A stretch of DNA of 53,001 bases from Acidimicrobiales bacterium (GTDB lineage Bacteria > Actinomycetota > Acidimicrobiia > Acidimicrobiales > RAAP-2), in contig JANXWA010000010.1 of the NCBI GenBank assembly GCA_025351385.1, forward strand, positions 1 through 53,001. The letters are read 5' to 3'. Positions 1-7,937 of the stretch are shown here, piece by piece. Every line of letters begins with the position of its first letter. Within the stretch, counting starts at the first letter, position 1. The translations under genes and the position numbers were made by a program. The notes below the pieces were generated by a model. It had not been told where the DNA came from, ran no database searches, and worked only from the letters and a program-made list of their open reading frames with translations.

Positions 1-1
1 G

Positions 2-232
2 TCCCTTCAACCCATCGCGAGCCACGACGTCACATGGATCGTCAACGCCTTCAACGACCTTGGCGAGAAGGACGACGCCCCTCTCCGGCTGATCGTCGCC
101 CACACCGCTGAGGGCCACGGGGTTGCGAGGAAGGACAATGACGTCAACTGGCACGTCGGCAACCTCGGACCCGAATGCGAAGCCGTGCGCCACCAGATAT
201 CGGAGTGTGACATGTCCGAATTCGTCAGGTAA
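2..232 (+). CDS. Transketolase, N-terminal (ThDP-binding) half, 3' end only
   Basis: Only the last 76 codons are present; the start lies before the window. The peptide contains a hydrophobic strand reading RLIVAHTAEGHGV followed by NDVNWHVGNL, which matches the end of the thiamin-diphosphate-binding domain of split transketolases (family pattern: AHTxKGKGV ... WHG). Such halves pair with a separate C-terminal subunit to form a transketolase-type enzyme in the cytoplasm. The stop is a TAA at 230-232. The next gene downstream is unrelated, so the partner subunit, if split, must lie upstream or elsewhere. The call rests on a short fragment; a related ThDP enzyme is possible. Confidence 0.6.
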   Translation, partial: SLQPIASHDVTWIVNAFNDLGEKDDAPLRLIVAHTAEGHGVARKDNDVNWHVGNLGPECEAVRHQISECDMSEFVR

Positions 233-356
233 CCCTTGACGAGTACGTTCCCGCCGGCCCGCCGACCGCCCTCTGCGCCCACGACCGTCTCGACGCACCG
301 GGCATCGCAGAGGTCCGAAGTGTGTTCCTTCAAGGGTTGGACTGACGGCCCCACTA

Positions 357-1952
357 GTGTCGGCGCCCATGGGGGAGCGCAGTTTCTGGGGATGGGGCTT
401 CGAAGGCGAGAGCCTCACGGATGGGCAGATCGAGGCCCTCGCCGCTCGAGTTGAACCGCTCGTCGGATCGGCTGCACTCGACCTCGTGGTTGCGCCGAGC
501 GAGCGCGAGATCGTCCTTCTGTCGTCGAGGATCGCGCCGCCCACGACGATCGCTCTTTGGTGCCACGTCGACGACCGCCAGCGCGCCAGCCACACCTACG
601 GCAAGTCCTTTCGCGACGTCGTGCGCGCGCTCGATCGGAACTGGGAGCGCCCGCCCGACGTCGTGGCGACGCCGCCCGACGAGGCGGGGGTGGTCGCGGT
701 CCTCGAGTGGGCCAGTGACGTCGGCGCGATCGTCATCCCCTACGGTGGGGGTTCATCGGTCGCCGGCGGCGTCGAGGCGCCTTTCCACGACGACCGACCG
801 GTCATCAGCTGCGATCTGTCGCGCCTCGACCGGGTGCTCGAGGTCGACGCGACGTCGCGGGCCGCGCGCATCCAGGGGGGCGTCTTCGGGCCGTCCCTGG
901 AAGCGCAGCTGCGGCCCCACGGCCTAACGCTTCGCCACTACCCGCAGAGCTTCGAGGTCTCCTCGCTTGGGGGATGGCTCGCGACGCGTTCCGGTGGACA
1001 CTTCGCGACGCTGCACACGCACATCGACGACTTCGTCGAGTCGATCCGCGCGGTGACGCCGCGCGGGCTCTGGGAGTCGAGGCGACTCCCGGGCTCGGGC
1101 GCCGGGCCCTCGCCCGACCGCGTCATGCTCGGCTCCGAGGGGATCCTCGGCGTCATCACCGAGGCGTGGATGCGACTCCAGGACCGGCCGCGCTACCGCG
1201 CCTCGGGGGTCGCGCGATTTGCGTCCTTCGAGGCCGGGGCGCGCGGTGCCAAGGCCTTGGCCCAGTCCGGTCTCTGGCCGTCGAACTGTCGACTTCTCGA
1301 CGCTACCGAGGCGCTGGTCACGGGCGCCGGCGACGGCACCTCGCACCTCTTGCTCGTCGGCTTCGAGTCGGGCGACCATCCCGTCGACGGACTGCTGCTT
1401 CGGGCGGCCGAGATCGTCGCCGACAACGCAGGCCTCTTCCAGGCGAGTGATCGCGACACCTCGGATGACGACGCCGCCGAGCGGTGGAAGTCGGCCTTCC
1501 TGCGCGCGCCGTACGTGCGCGACGGTCTGGTGCGGCTCGGCCTCGTCAACGAGACGTTCGAGACGGCGATCACCTGGGACCGGTTCGACGCGTTCGTGGC
1601 GACCATCAAGTCCGTCGCTGAGGAAGCCCTGCGCACGGTCGGCGCGTGGCCGGGGCTCGTGACCTGTCGGTTGACCCACGTCTATCCCGACGGGGCCGCG
1701 CCGTACTTCACGGTCATCGCGCCCGGACGGCGCGGCGCCCGCTTGGAGCAGTGGGCCCACGTGAAGAGTGCGGTCATGGACGCGATCAGCCAGGGCGGGG
1801 GCACGGTGACCCACCACCACTCGGTCGGACGCGACCACCGTCCGGGCTACGACGCCGAGCGGCCCGAGCTCTTCGCCGCGCAGCTGCGCGCGGCGAAATC
1901 GGTGGTCGACCCAGAGTGGATACTCAATCCCGGGGTCCTCGTCGATCCTTAG
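357..1952 (+). CDS. FAD-linked oxidase (alkyldihydroxyacetonephosphate synthase-like / BBE-type)
   Basis: A 531-residue flavoprotein. The PP-loop-like segment PYGGGSSVAGGVE (about residues 126-138) and the later SLGGWLATRSGGH are hallmarks of the PCMH-type FAD-binding fold found in alkyl-DHAP synthase and glycolate oxidase GlcD-like proteins. The C-terminal part carries a VTHHHSVGRDH motif, the His-rich loop typical of the AGPS subgroup. Family members oxidise or exchange a small substrate using bound FAD; the actual substrate here is unknown. The first start is GTG at 357; an ATG at 369 (MGERSFWGWGF) is equally likely because neither has a good ribosome binding site. It sits in front of a TetR gene with its own promoter, so it is probably a single transcription unit. 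Confidence 0.8.
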   Translation: MSAPMGERSFWGWGFEGESLTDGQIEALAARVEPLVGSAALDLVVAPSEREIVLLSSRIAPPTTIALWCHVDDRQRASHTYGKSFRDVVRALDRNWERPPDVVATPPDEAGVVAVLEWASDVGAIVIPYGGGSSVAGGVEAPFHDDRPVISCDLSRLDRVLEVDATSRAARIQGGVFGPSLEAQLRPHGLTLRHYPQSFEVSSLGGWLATRSGGHFATLHTHIDDFVESIRAVTPRGLWESRRLPGSGAGPSPDRVMLGSEGILGVITEAWMRLQDRPRYRASGVARFASFEAGARGAKALAQSGLWPSNCRLLDATEALVTGAGDGTSHLLLVGFESGDHPVDGLLLRAAEIVADNAGLFQASDRDTSDDDAAERWKSAFLRAPYVRDGLVRLGLVNETFETAITWDRFDAFVATIKSVAEEALRTVGAWPGLVTCRLTHVYPDGAAPYFTVIAPGRRGARLEQWAHVKSAVMDAISQGGGTVTHHHSVGRDHRPGYDAERPELFAAQLRAAKSVVDPEWILNPGVLVDP

Positions 1953-2024
1953 TCCGCCCATTGTGCCGACCTTTGGGCGCTCCGCTGGTCGAGAACCGTC
2001 TTCGCCAAGATTTCCCCGGGATCC

Positions 2025-2054
2025 TTGACAAGGTAGTGAGTAACCACTTACAAT
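2025..2054 (+). promoter_or_regulatory. tetR promoter with operator in the -35/-10 spacer
   Basis: A consensus -35 TTGACA (2025-2030) is followed after 18 bases by -10 TACAAT (2049-2054). The spacer holds GTAGTGAGTAACCACT (2033-2048), which has the same core GT-N-GTGAGTA-NN-CACT as a site in front of the adjacent exporter on the opposite strand. Transcription should begin about six bases past the -10, at the A of ATG 2061, giving a leaderless mRNA. The position between the promoter elements suggests autorepression. Confidence 0.7.
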
Positions 2055-2060
2055 GGAGAG

Positions 2061-2684
2061 ATGATGGTGTCAACCCGACAGACCGCCGCTGAGCGCAAGG
2101 TCGCGGTGCTCTCGGCCGCAGTCACCGAGTTCGCGCGCTCCGGCTACGCCGGGACCTCCACCGAGACGATCGCGGCGCGCGCCGGCATCTCCCAGCCCTA
2201 CCTGTTCCGACTCTTCGGGACCAAGAAGGACCTCTTCGTCGCGACCTATCGCCAGGTCGGTGGCCGGATCGTGCGTGACATGACGCGCGCCGCCGACGGC
2301 CTCGAGGGCGAGGAGGCGATGCAGGCCATGGGGGCCGCGTACCTCGAAATGATGGCCGACCCCGAGTTGCTCCAGGTCCAGATGCACGGCTTCGCCGCCG
2401 CCACGGGCGACGCCGACATCGCCGCGGCCTGTCGCGATACCTTCGACGTGCTCTGGCACTTCGTGAAGGCGACCACCAAGCTCGACGACGAGATGGTCCG
2501 ACAGTTCTTCTCCGAGGGGATGATGATCTCGGTGATGTCCGCCATTGACCTGCTCTCCGTGTCGGATCACTGGGCGCAGTCGATCTGCCCGAATCCCGAG
2601 AAAATGGCGGCCCTCATGGCCGCCACCCACGCTTTGCACTCCAATCGCGCCAGCCAAACAGAACAGAAGGACATACCCGCATGA
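2061..2684 (+). CDS. TetR-family transcriptional repressor
   Basis: A 207-residue protein with an N-terminal TetR helix-turn-helix (about residues 10-56: VLSAAVTEFARSGYAGTSTE, then IAARAGISQPYLFRLFGTK) and a divergent, mostly helical ligand domain. It probably represses itself and the overlapping MFS exporter in response to an exported compound. The ATG at 2061 lies exactly six bases after the -10, so a leaderless start is favoured over the ATG at 2064 or GTG at 2067. The GGAGAG that looks like a ribosome binding site would then be upstream of the transcript start. The stop overlaps the first ATG of the exporter frame. Confidence 0.9.
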   Translation: MMVSTRQTAAERKVAVLSAAVTEFARSGYAGTSTETIAARAGISQPYLFRLFGTKKDLFVATYRQVGGRIVRDMTRAADGLEGEEAMQAMGAAYLEMMADPELLQVQMHGFAAATGDADIAAACRDTFDVLWHFVKATTKLDDEMVRQFFSEGMMISVMSAIDLLSVSDHWAQSICPNPEKMAALMAATHALHSNRASQTEQKDIPA

Positions 2685-4297
2685 GCACTCCCTTTTTTTT
2701 GAGCTCCGTATCTAGTGACTACTCACAACTAATACTGCCCTCGTGGGCGAAGAGCACGTCCGCGAGGCCCCGTCGCCCACGGACCGTCAACGCACCCACG
2801 GTTGCGTTGACGTCGGTCACTGCACGCAGTGACGCCGCTCCCACGGTCACGCCTTCGGGTAAGGGCGGCGGCTGGGCCGTGTTGATCACGGGACTGGCCC
2901 TGTTCATGGCGTCGCTCGACAACCTCGTCGTCACGACGGCGCTGCCGGTCATCCGGGTGCGACTTCACGCCGGACTCTCGGGGCTCGAGTGGACGGTCAA
3001 CGCCTACACCCTGACGTTCGCGGTGCTGCTCTTGACCGCGGCGGCCTTCGGCGAGCGCTTCGGTCGGCGTCGCATGTTCACTATCGGCATCGTCGTCTTC
3101 ACACTCGCCTCGGCCTTTGCGGCGATCGCGCCGAGCATTGGCTACCTCGTCGCAGCGCGCGCGGTGCAGGGCGCGGGTGGAGCGATGATCCTGCCGCTGT
3201 CGCTGACGCTCCTCAGCGCGGCGGTCTCGCCGCAACGTCGCACCGTCGCTCTCGGCATCTGGGGGGCGATCGGTGGGGTGGCCGTCGCCCTCGGGCCGCT
3301 CGTCGGAGGGGCGGTCACGACCGGCTGGTCGTGGCACTACATCTTCTGGCTGAACGTGCCGGTCGGTATCGTACTCGTGCCATTGGCCTTTTGGAAGCTG
3401 CGCGAGTCGCGCGGGGCCGCGACCCGTCTGGACCTGACGGGCGCGTTGCTCGTCAGTGCCGGGCTCTTCGGGGTCGTGTTCGGCCTGGTGCGCGGCAACG
3501 CCCACGGCTGGACCAGCGCGGGCGTCGTCGGATCGTTCGTGGTCGGATCATTGCTGCTCGCGGTATTCATCTGGTGGGAGTTGCGCATCGACACGCCAAT
3601 GCTGAACCTGCGCCTGTTCCAGGGTCGCGCCTTCGCGGCGACGAACGTCACTGCGTTGCTCTTCAGCTTCGGGATGTTCGGCTCGATCTTCCTGCTCAGC
3701 CAGTTCCTCCAGACCGTCCAGGGCTACTCACCGCTCGGCGCCGGTCTTCGCGTGCTGCCCTGGACCGGAGCGCCGATGCTGCTCGCCCCGCTCGTCGGGC
3801 TCTTGGCCCAGCGCTGGGGCGGCAAGCCGTTGGTCGTGACTGGCCTGTTCCTCCAGGCGATCAGCCTGACCTGGCAGGCGACGTTGATCACGCCCACGAC
3901 GCCCTACCTGGACCTCGTGCCGTCGTTCGTCCTCGCCGGGGTCGGGATGACACTCTTCTTCGTGCCGTTGGCCTCGCTGGTCCTCGAGTCGGTGCCCAAG
4001 AGCCTCGAGGGTGTGGCCTCGGGGACGAACGCGGCCTTTCGCGAGCTGGGCGGCGTGCTCGGGATCGCCGTACTCGGCGCGGTCTTCTCCTCGTTCGGCG
4101 GCTACGCCACCGGCCAGAGCTACGTGCACGGCCTCGGTCCCGCGACCTACGTCGGGGCGGCGGTGGTGCTCGTCGGGGCCTTTTGCGCGATGGCGATCCC
4201 GGGACGTGGCTTCACGCGGTCCCGGGCCGTCGCGCAGATCGCGAGGAGCGTCGACGGGATCGAGCTGACGACGTGCTGCGAGGTCGCGGCGGTCTAG
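2681..4297 (+). CDS. MFS drug exporter, DHA2 (EmrB/QacA) family, 14 TM
   Basis: The longest reading frame gives 538 residues with about 14 hydrophobic segments, starting at WAVLITGLALFMASLDNLVV, the DHA2 first-helix motif with its conserved acidic D. It also carries GERFGRRRMF (MFS loop 2-3 signature) and an antiporter-type helix 5. Such proteins export lipophilic compounds by proton antiport in the cytoplasmic membrane. The first about 65 residues are polar and unlike the family, and a promoter/operator lies inside them, so the true start is probably downstream: TTG 2807 (MTSVTARSD) or GTG 2879 are in-frame options. The neighbouring TetR gene is the likely regulator. Confidence 0.85.
   Translation: MSTPFFLSSVSSDYSQLILPSWAKSTSARPRRPRTVNAPTVALTSVTARSDAAPTVTPSGKGGGWAVLITGLALFMASLDNLVVTTALPVIRVRLHAGLSGLEWTVNAYTLTFAVLLLTAAAFGERFGRRRMFTIGIVVFTLASAFAAIAPSIGYLVAARAVQGAGGAMILPLSLTLLSAAVSPQRRTVALGIWGAIGGVAVALGPLVGGAVTTGWSWHYIFWLNVPVGIVLVPLAFWKLRESRGAATRLDLTGALLVSAGLFGVVFGLVRGNAHGWTSAGVVGSFVVGSLLLAVFIWWELRIDTPMLNLRLFQGRAFAATNVTALLFSFGMFGSIFLLSQFLQTVQGYSPLGAGLRVLPWTGAPMLLAPLVGLLAQRWGGKPLVVTGLFLQAISLTWQATLITPTTPYLDLVPSFVLAGVGMTLFFVPLASLVLESVPKSLEGVASGTNAAFRELGGVLGIAVLGAVFSSFGGYATGQSYVHGLGPATYVGAAVVLVGAFCAMAIPGRGFTRSRAVAQIARSVDGIELTTCCEVAAV
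2714..2735 (+). promoter_or_regulatory. Second copy of the TetR operator motif, with -10 of the MFS gene
   Basis: Bases 2714-2729 read on the minus strand give GTTGTGAGTAGTCACT, matching the tetR site at GT-N-GTGAGTA-NN-CACT. The + strand -10-like TAATAC (2730-2735) follows at once, exactly as the tetR -10 follows its operator copy. This indicates that the exporter has its own repressed promoter and that translation from the ATG at 2681 is doubtful. No good -35 is visible. Confidence 0.55.
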
Positions 4298-4355
4298 GTC
4301 GTCGCCGCGCGAGCGAGACCGCTCGGAGTGGCTCGTTGGAATGTGCGAGTTGCCC

Positions 4356-5576
4356 CTAGGGCCCGATGGTCGTGGTGGTCGTCGACGAGGTCGACGTCGT
4401 GGTCGAGGTCGACGTCGTGGTGGTGGTCGGAAGGACGAGATACCTGGACGCGCCGACCCACTTGACGGCGCGACCCAAGGGGGTGGCCACGACGCCCATG
4501 GAGGTGCGCAGAGAGCGCGACAGTGCGAGGGCGGCGTTGCCCGCGACGCCCAAGGGGTCAGCGCCGAACTGGCCGAGCACGACGGCGTAGGTCAGCACGG
4601 TCGTGCGGCCGACCAGGAAGCGGATGGCCATCACGTCACAGCCCCCGGCCGGGTCGGTGAACCCGGACTTCACGCCCACGACGCCGTTCGTGCCGACTAG
4701 TGGCGTATAGGACTGCAGGACCCCGGCGTAGGGGAGGGTCACGCTCGGCAGCGCCACGATGCTGTCAACGATCGGCTCTTCGCTCATGAGAGCGACCGCC
4801 ATCGCCGCCTGGTCGCTCGCGGTCGAACGGTCACCGGGAGAGATCCCCGTGAGGTCGACGTAGTGCGTGTGGCGAAGACCCAACTGCTGGGCGTCGCGGT
4901 TCATGACGCCGACGAAGTTCTTCTGGCTCCATCCGATCATCGACTGGAGCAGCTGGGCGAAGTTCCCCGCGGAGTGCACGAGCAGTCCCCGCAGGAGCAT
5001 CCCCTCGCAGAGGCGCTCGCCGAGGACGATCTCGGCGTTGGACTGGCCGGAGCGCACGTCGTGGTCGTAGACGGCGACGTCGTGAGCGGTCACGGTGAGA
5101 CAGGGTCCGCGCTGGTTGTAGGTCAGGGGGAGCTTGTGCAGCACGACCCACGCGGTCATCATCTTGGTGAGACTGGCAATCGGTACGACCGGTTGATGCG
5201 GTGACGAGGCGCCCACGCAGAGTTGGGGGACGGCCACGGCGGCCGTTCCTTGTCCGGGCCACGCGAAGACGGTCCGCCGGGGGACGGTCGTCGTGGTTGA
5301 GGTCGTCGTCGACGTGGTCGTCGACGTCGGAACGGTTGTCGTCGTGGTCGTTGTCGTCGACGTCGTCGACGTCGTGGTCGAGATTGCAGAGGTCGTCGTG
5401 GTCGTGGGCGTCACCGTCGTGGTGGTCGTGGGAGAAACGGGCACCGAGCAAGGGGTGACGAAGGCCGAGGTGGCGATCGCCGTGCTCTCCATCAGGGGCG
5501 ACAGCGCGAGGACGGTGCACGTCGTGATCACCAGGAGCGAGCCCCGTCGCAGCAAGGTGGACGAGCGGGGATTCAC
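4356..5576 (-). CDS. Exported D,D-carboxypeptidase-like protein (peptidase S11) with Thr-rich stalks
   Basis: A 406-residue secreted protein with a signal segment at residues 12-36, a Thr/Ser/Pro stalk at about 49-99, an S11 penicillin-binding domain, and a second Thr-rich tail at 384-403. The SxxK motif is SLTK (135-138) and the KTG motif appears as KSG (303-305). The SxN motif reads SAGN (202-205), so the Asn is displaced one place from the usual SAN/SGN and activity is uncertain. The family trims the terminal D-Ala from peptidoglycan stems outside the membrane. The GTG start follows a -10-like TAAGTT by seven bases, suggesting a leaderless mRNA. It lies 66 bases downstream of the PQQ-propeller gene on the same strand. 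Confidence 0.85.
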   Translation of the reverse strand: MNPRSSTLLRRGSLLVITTCTVLALSPLMESTAIATSAFVTPCSVPVSPTTTTTVTPTTTTTSAISTTTSTTSTTTTTTTTVPTSTTTSTTTSTTTTVPRRTVFAWPGQGTAAVAVPQLCVGASSPHQPVVPIASLTKMMTAWVVLHKLPLTYNQRGPCLTVTAHDVAVYDHDVRSGQSNAEIVLGERLCEGMLLRGLLVHSAGNFAQLLQSMIGWSQKNFVGVMNRDAQQLGLRHTHYVDLTGISPGDRSTASDQAAMAVALMSEEPIVDSIVALPSVTLPYAGVLQSYTPLVGTNGVVGVKSGFTDPAGGCDVMAIRFLVGRTTVLTYAVVLGQFGADPLGVAGNAALALSRSLRTSMGVVATPLGRAVKWVGASRYLVLPTTTTTSTSTTTSTSSTTTTTIGP

Positions 5577-5642
5577 CCTCCCAAACTTACTGGCCGCGAC
5601 TCGCGATTGGCCCGCACGTCGGTGACGCGACCAGACCCGGTC

Positions 5643-7052
5643 TCAGGTCGAAGAGGTGGCGAAGGCGACGACCCGGTTCGAGGTCGGCACGAGCATCAGC
5701 CCCGCGCCGAGGCCCGGTGTGGGGAAGTGGTTGGCGACCACGCCGACCGCGACGTGTCGACGAACGGCTCCCGTCGCGGGGTCGAGCCCGTAGAGCACGC
5801 CGTCTTGTCCGATCGACCAGACCAGCTGGGCCGCCACGATCGGTGGTCCGCCGCCCGAGGTCGCGGTCCAGAGGAGGTGGAGGGCCGGCGGCGACGCAGT
5901 GGCCCGCACGGCCACGATGCCACCGAGGCAGGGGAGGTACACGGTCATGGCGCGTGTCGCCGCGGCGCCGTCGATGTCCTGGCTGCACGCCCCCGGCAGG
6001 CTCGCCTCACCGTCACCGACGCCACCGAGGTGAGTGCCGTTGAGGAGGTGGACGACGCCCGCCTTCCCCGCGACGACGACTTGGCCGCTCGACAAGAGGA
6101 CGGGGGCCATCGACAAGTCGAGGTCGGCGACGTTGTCCTGGGCCCAGGTGGTCGGAGCGAAGTACTGGACCAGTCGCATGGAGGGGCTTAGCTCCAGCAC
6201 GGAGTCGCTGTAGTCGTAGGGGGCAGCGGGGTCCTGCACCGAGCCGTTGCCGACGCTGACCAAGACGTGGCCCTTCTCGTCAATAACGGGCGCCGCGCCA
6301 CCCATCCATACCGCCCCCTGGCTCTGGCCCGCTCCTTGGTCGACCGTGTAGTACGACGGCCGTCCACCGGACTCCTTGGCCGCTGCGACCGTGCCGCGGT
6401 AGTGACCGCAGTCGCCGTAGAGGCCCCCGAAGCCGAAGACGACTCGCCCGCCGTCGAGCGTCAGGCCGGTGCGCTGCAAGAGTGCGGCCGGATCCGAGCC
6501 GGCCGGATCGACGCCGCGGGACTGTCTGATCGCGCCGGTCGTGGCGTCGAGTCCGACGAGCACGTGGTGGGGCCGGCCCGCAACGAGTACCTCGGCCACG
6601 ACGAAGACCTCGTGCCTCACCGGATCGATCACCGGCGTGCCCGTGATGCCGACGTGGGGGGCGATATTGCCGCACGGGAGCGCCGACGCGGCGACGGGGG
6701 TCCCTACGTGCCTCGCCCAGAGGACGGCGCCGGTCGTCCCGGAGAGCGCGTAGACGGTGTCGTTCTCGGTGGCGACATAGACGCGACCCGACCAGGCCAG
6801 GGGCTCGCCGTAGAGCTGTCCGTCCAGTGTCCGTGACGTCCACGTGGCCCTGGTCGTGTTGACGGACTTCACCGACGCGTCGACGCCCGTCCCACGAACG
6901 GACCCGTGGTAGACCGTCCACCCGCCAGCGGTCAAAGTCGGCGCGGCGCCGCTGGTCGACAGACCACTGCTGATGATGAGGACCGCGACGAAAAGGGTGC
7001 CCGAGAGCACGCGCCACAGTGTTCGACGTCGAGGTCGGTTGATGGTAGTCAC
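5643..7052 (-). CDS. Exported PQQ-like beta-propeller protein
   Basis: A 469-residue protein with an N-terminal signal or anchor (RRTLWRVLSGTLFVAVLIIS) followed by propeller blades containing the PQQ-repeat pattern, for example VYVATENDTVYALSGTTGAV and later LVWSIGQDGVLYGLDPATGA. Such propellers occur in quinoprotein dehydrogenases and in BamB-like scaffold proteins; no catalytic dehydrogenase motif is visible, so a scaffold or binding role outside the membrane is more likely. The start is a GTG at 7052. It is upstream of the S11 peptidase gene on the same strand and divergent from the M15 peptidase gene, so it belongs to a group of envelope genes. Confidence 0.75.
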   Translation of the reverse strand: MTTINRPRRRTLWRVLSGTLFVAVLIISSGLSTSGAAPTLTAGGWTVYHGSVRGTGVDASVKSVNTTRATWTSRTLDGQLYGEPLAWSGRVYVATENDTVYALSGTTGAVLWARHVGTPVAASALPCGNIAPHVGITGTPVIDPVRHEVFVVAEVLVAGRPHHVLVGLDATTGAIRQSRGVDPAGSDPAALLQRTGLTLDGGRVVFGFGGLYGDCGHYRGTVAAAKESGGRPSYYTVDQGAGQSQGAVWMGGAAPVIDEKGHVLVSVGNGSVQDPAAPYDYSDSVLELSPSMRLVQYFAPTTWAQDNVADLDLSMAPVLLSSGQVVVAGKAGVVHLLNGTHLGGVGDGEASLPGACSQDIDGAAATRAMTVYLPCLGGIVAVRATASPPALHLLWTATSGGGPPIVAAQLVWSIGQDGVLYGLDPATGAVRRHVAVGVVANHFPTPGLGAGLMLVPTSNRVVAFATSST

Positions 7053-7154
7053 GATGCCGGGAGCCTACCCATCACGCCACGGAGAGCGGTGTGGACCGGA
7101 CAAGCGAGCACGTGCGCAGAGTCCGACGACGTTGCGTGCCGTTACTCTCGTTAG

Positions 7155-7937
7155 GTGAGCGACGAAGACGAAGGTGGTCCATTCCAGGGATCGATTCCGA
7201 GGGAGCATGACGCCGTTGACGTCTCTCGACGTGGTGCCGCCAGACCCCTGACACGCCCGTCGTGGCGACGCGCTCTGACGATGACAGTCGCGCTGGCGGT
7301 CGCCTTGGTCGCCTTGGTCGCGTGGGGTGCCAATTCGCCACTCGGTGCGACCGCGAAAGCCAACCTGCCGTTGTTCACCTCGAGTGTCCACGCGGTCGAC
7401 GCCACCCAGCTCGGCGCGACGTGGCGGCCGGGATGTCCGGTGGCGCCGGCGCAATTGCGACTGGTGCGGTTGCGCTTCGTTGGCTTCGATGGACGGGCCC
7501 GCGTGGGCTCGATCGTAGTGAACGCCAAGGTCGTCGACGCAGTCATCCGTGTCTTCGCGGCGCTCTACGCCGACCGGTTCCCGATCAAACGGATGGTGCC
7601 CGAATCGCACTTCGGTGGGTCGGACCCCAGGTCGATGGCGGCGGACAACACCTCGGGCTTCAACTGCCGCTACGCCGTGGCGTCGGGGCCGCACCAGTGG
7701 TCGGTGCACGCCTACGGCGGGGCGATCGACGTCAATCCGGTCGAGAACCCGTACCTCTTTGATGGCGCCGCCCAACCGGCGGCCGGTCGGGCCTACCTCG
7801 ATCGTCACGACGTTCGACCGGGGATGGCCGTACCCCGCGGGGCGCTGACGAAGGGGTTCGCGTCCGTAGGGTGGTACTGGGGAGGACGATGGAGCGCGTC
7901 GCCGGACTACCAGCACTTCTCCGCCACGGGCGGTTGA
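7155..7937 (+). CDS. Membrane-anchored M15-family D,D-peptidase
   Basis: A 260-residue protein. One hydrophobic segment (about 41-57) after a basic stretch predicts an N-in signal anchor. The C-terminal half carries the M15 zinc signature SVHAYGGAIDVNP with H185 and D192, and the third ligand pair in PDYQHF (D251/H254). M15 enzymes (VanY/VanX and phage endolysin relatives) hydrolyse D-Ala-D-Ala or L-Ala-D-Glu-type bonds of peptidoglycan. The GTG start lies six bases after a -10-like TACTCT, consistent with a leaderless transcript. The 3' end overlaps the L,D-transpeptidase gene by 49 bases in another frame, suggesting coupled expression of two wall enzymes. Confidence 0.8.
   Translation: MSDEDEGGPFQGSIPREHDAVDVSRRGAARPLTRPSWRRALTMTVALAVALVALVAWGANSPLGATAKANLPLFTSSVHAVDATQLGATWRPGCPVAPAQLRLVRLRFVGFDGRARVGSIVVNAKVVDAVIRVFAALYADRFPIKRMVPESHFGGSDPRSMAADNTSGFNCRYAVASGPHQWSVHAYGGAIDVNPVENPYLFDGAAQPAAGRAYLDRHDVRPGMAVPRGALTKGFASVGWYWGGRWSASPDYQHFSATGG

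Noticed and set aside
924-1961. Long minus-strand open frame opposite the FAD oxidase gene
   Set aside because: Arg/Asp/Gly-rich antisense shadow of a GC-rich gene; no family features or start signal.
2743-2832. Leaderless 29-codon frame starting at GTG 2743 before the exporter
   Set aside because: It fits the -10 spacing but is out of frame with the exporter, ends quickly and has no recognisable content; kept only as a possible leader.
5283-5435. GTCGTC-like repeats considered as a CRISPR or satellite array
   Set aside because: They are in frame with the S11 peptidase gene and encode its Thr-rich stalk; there are no spacers.
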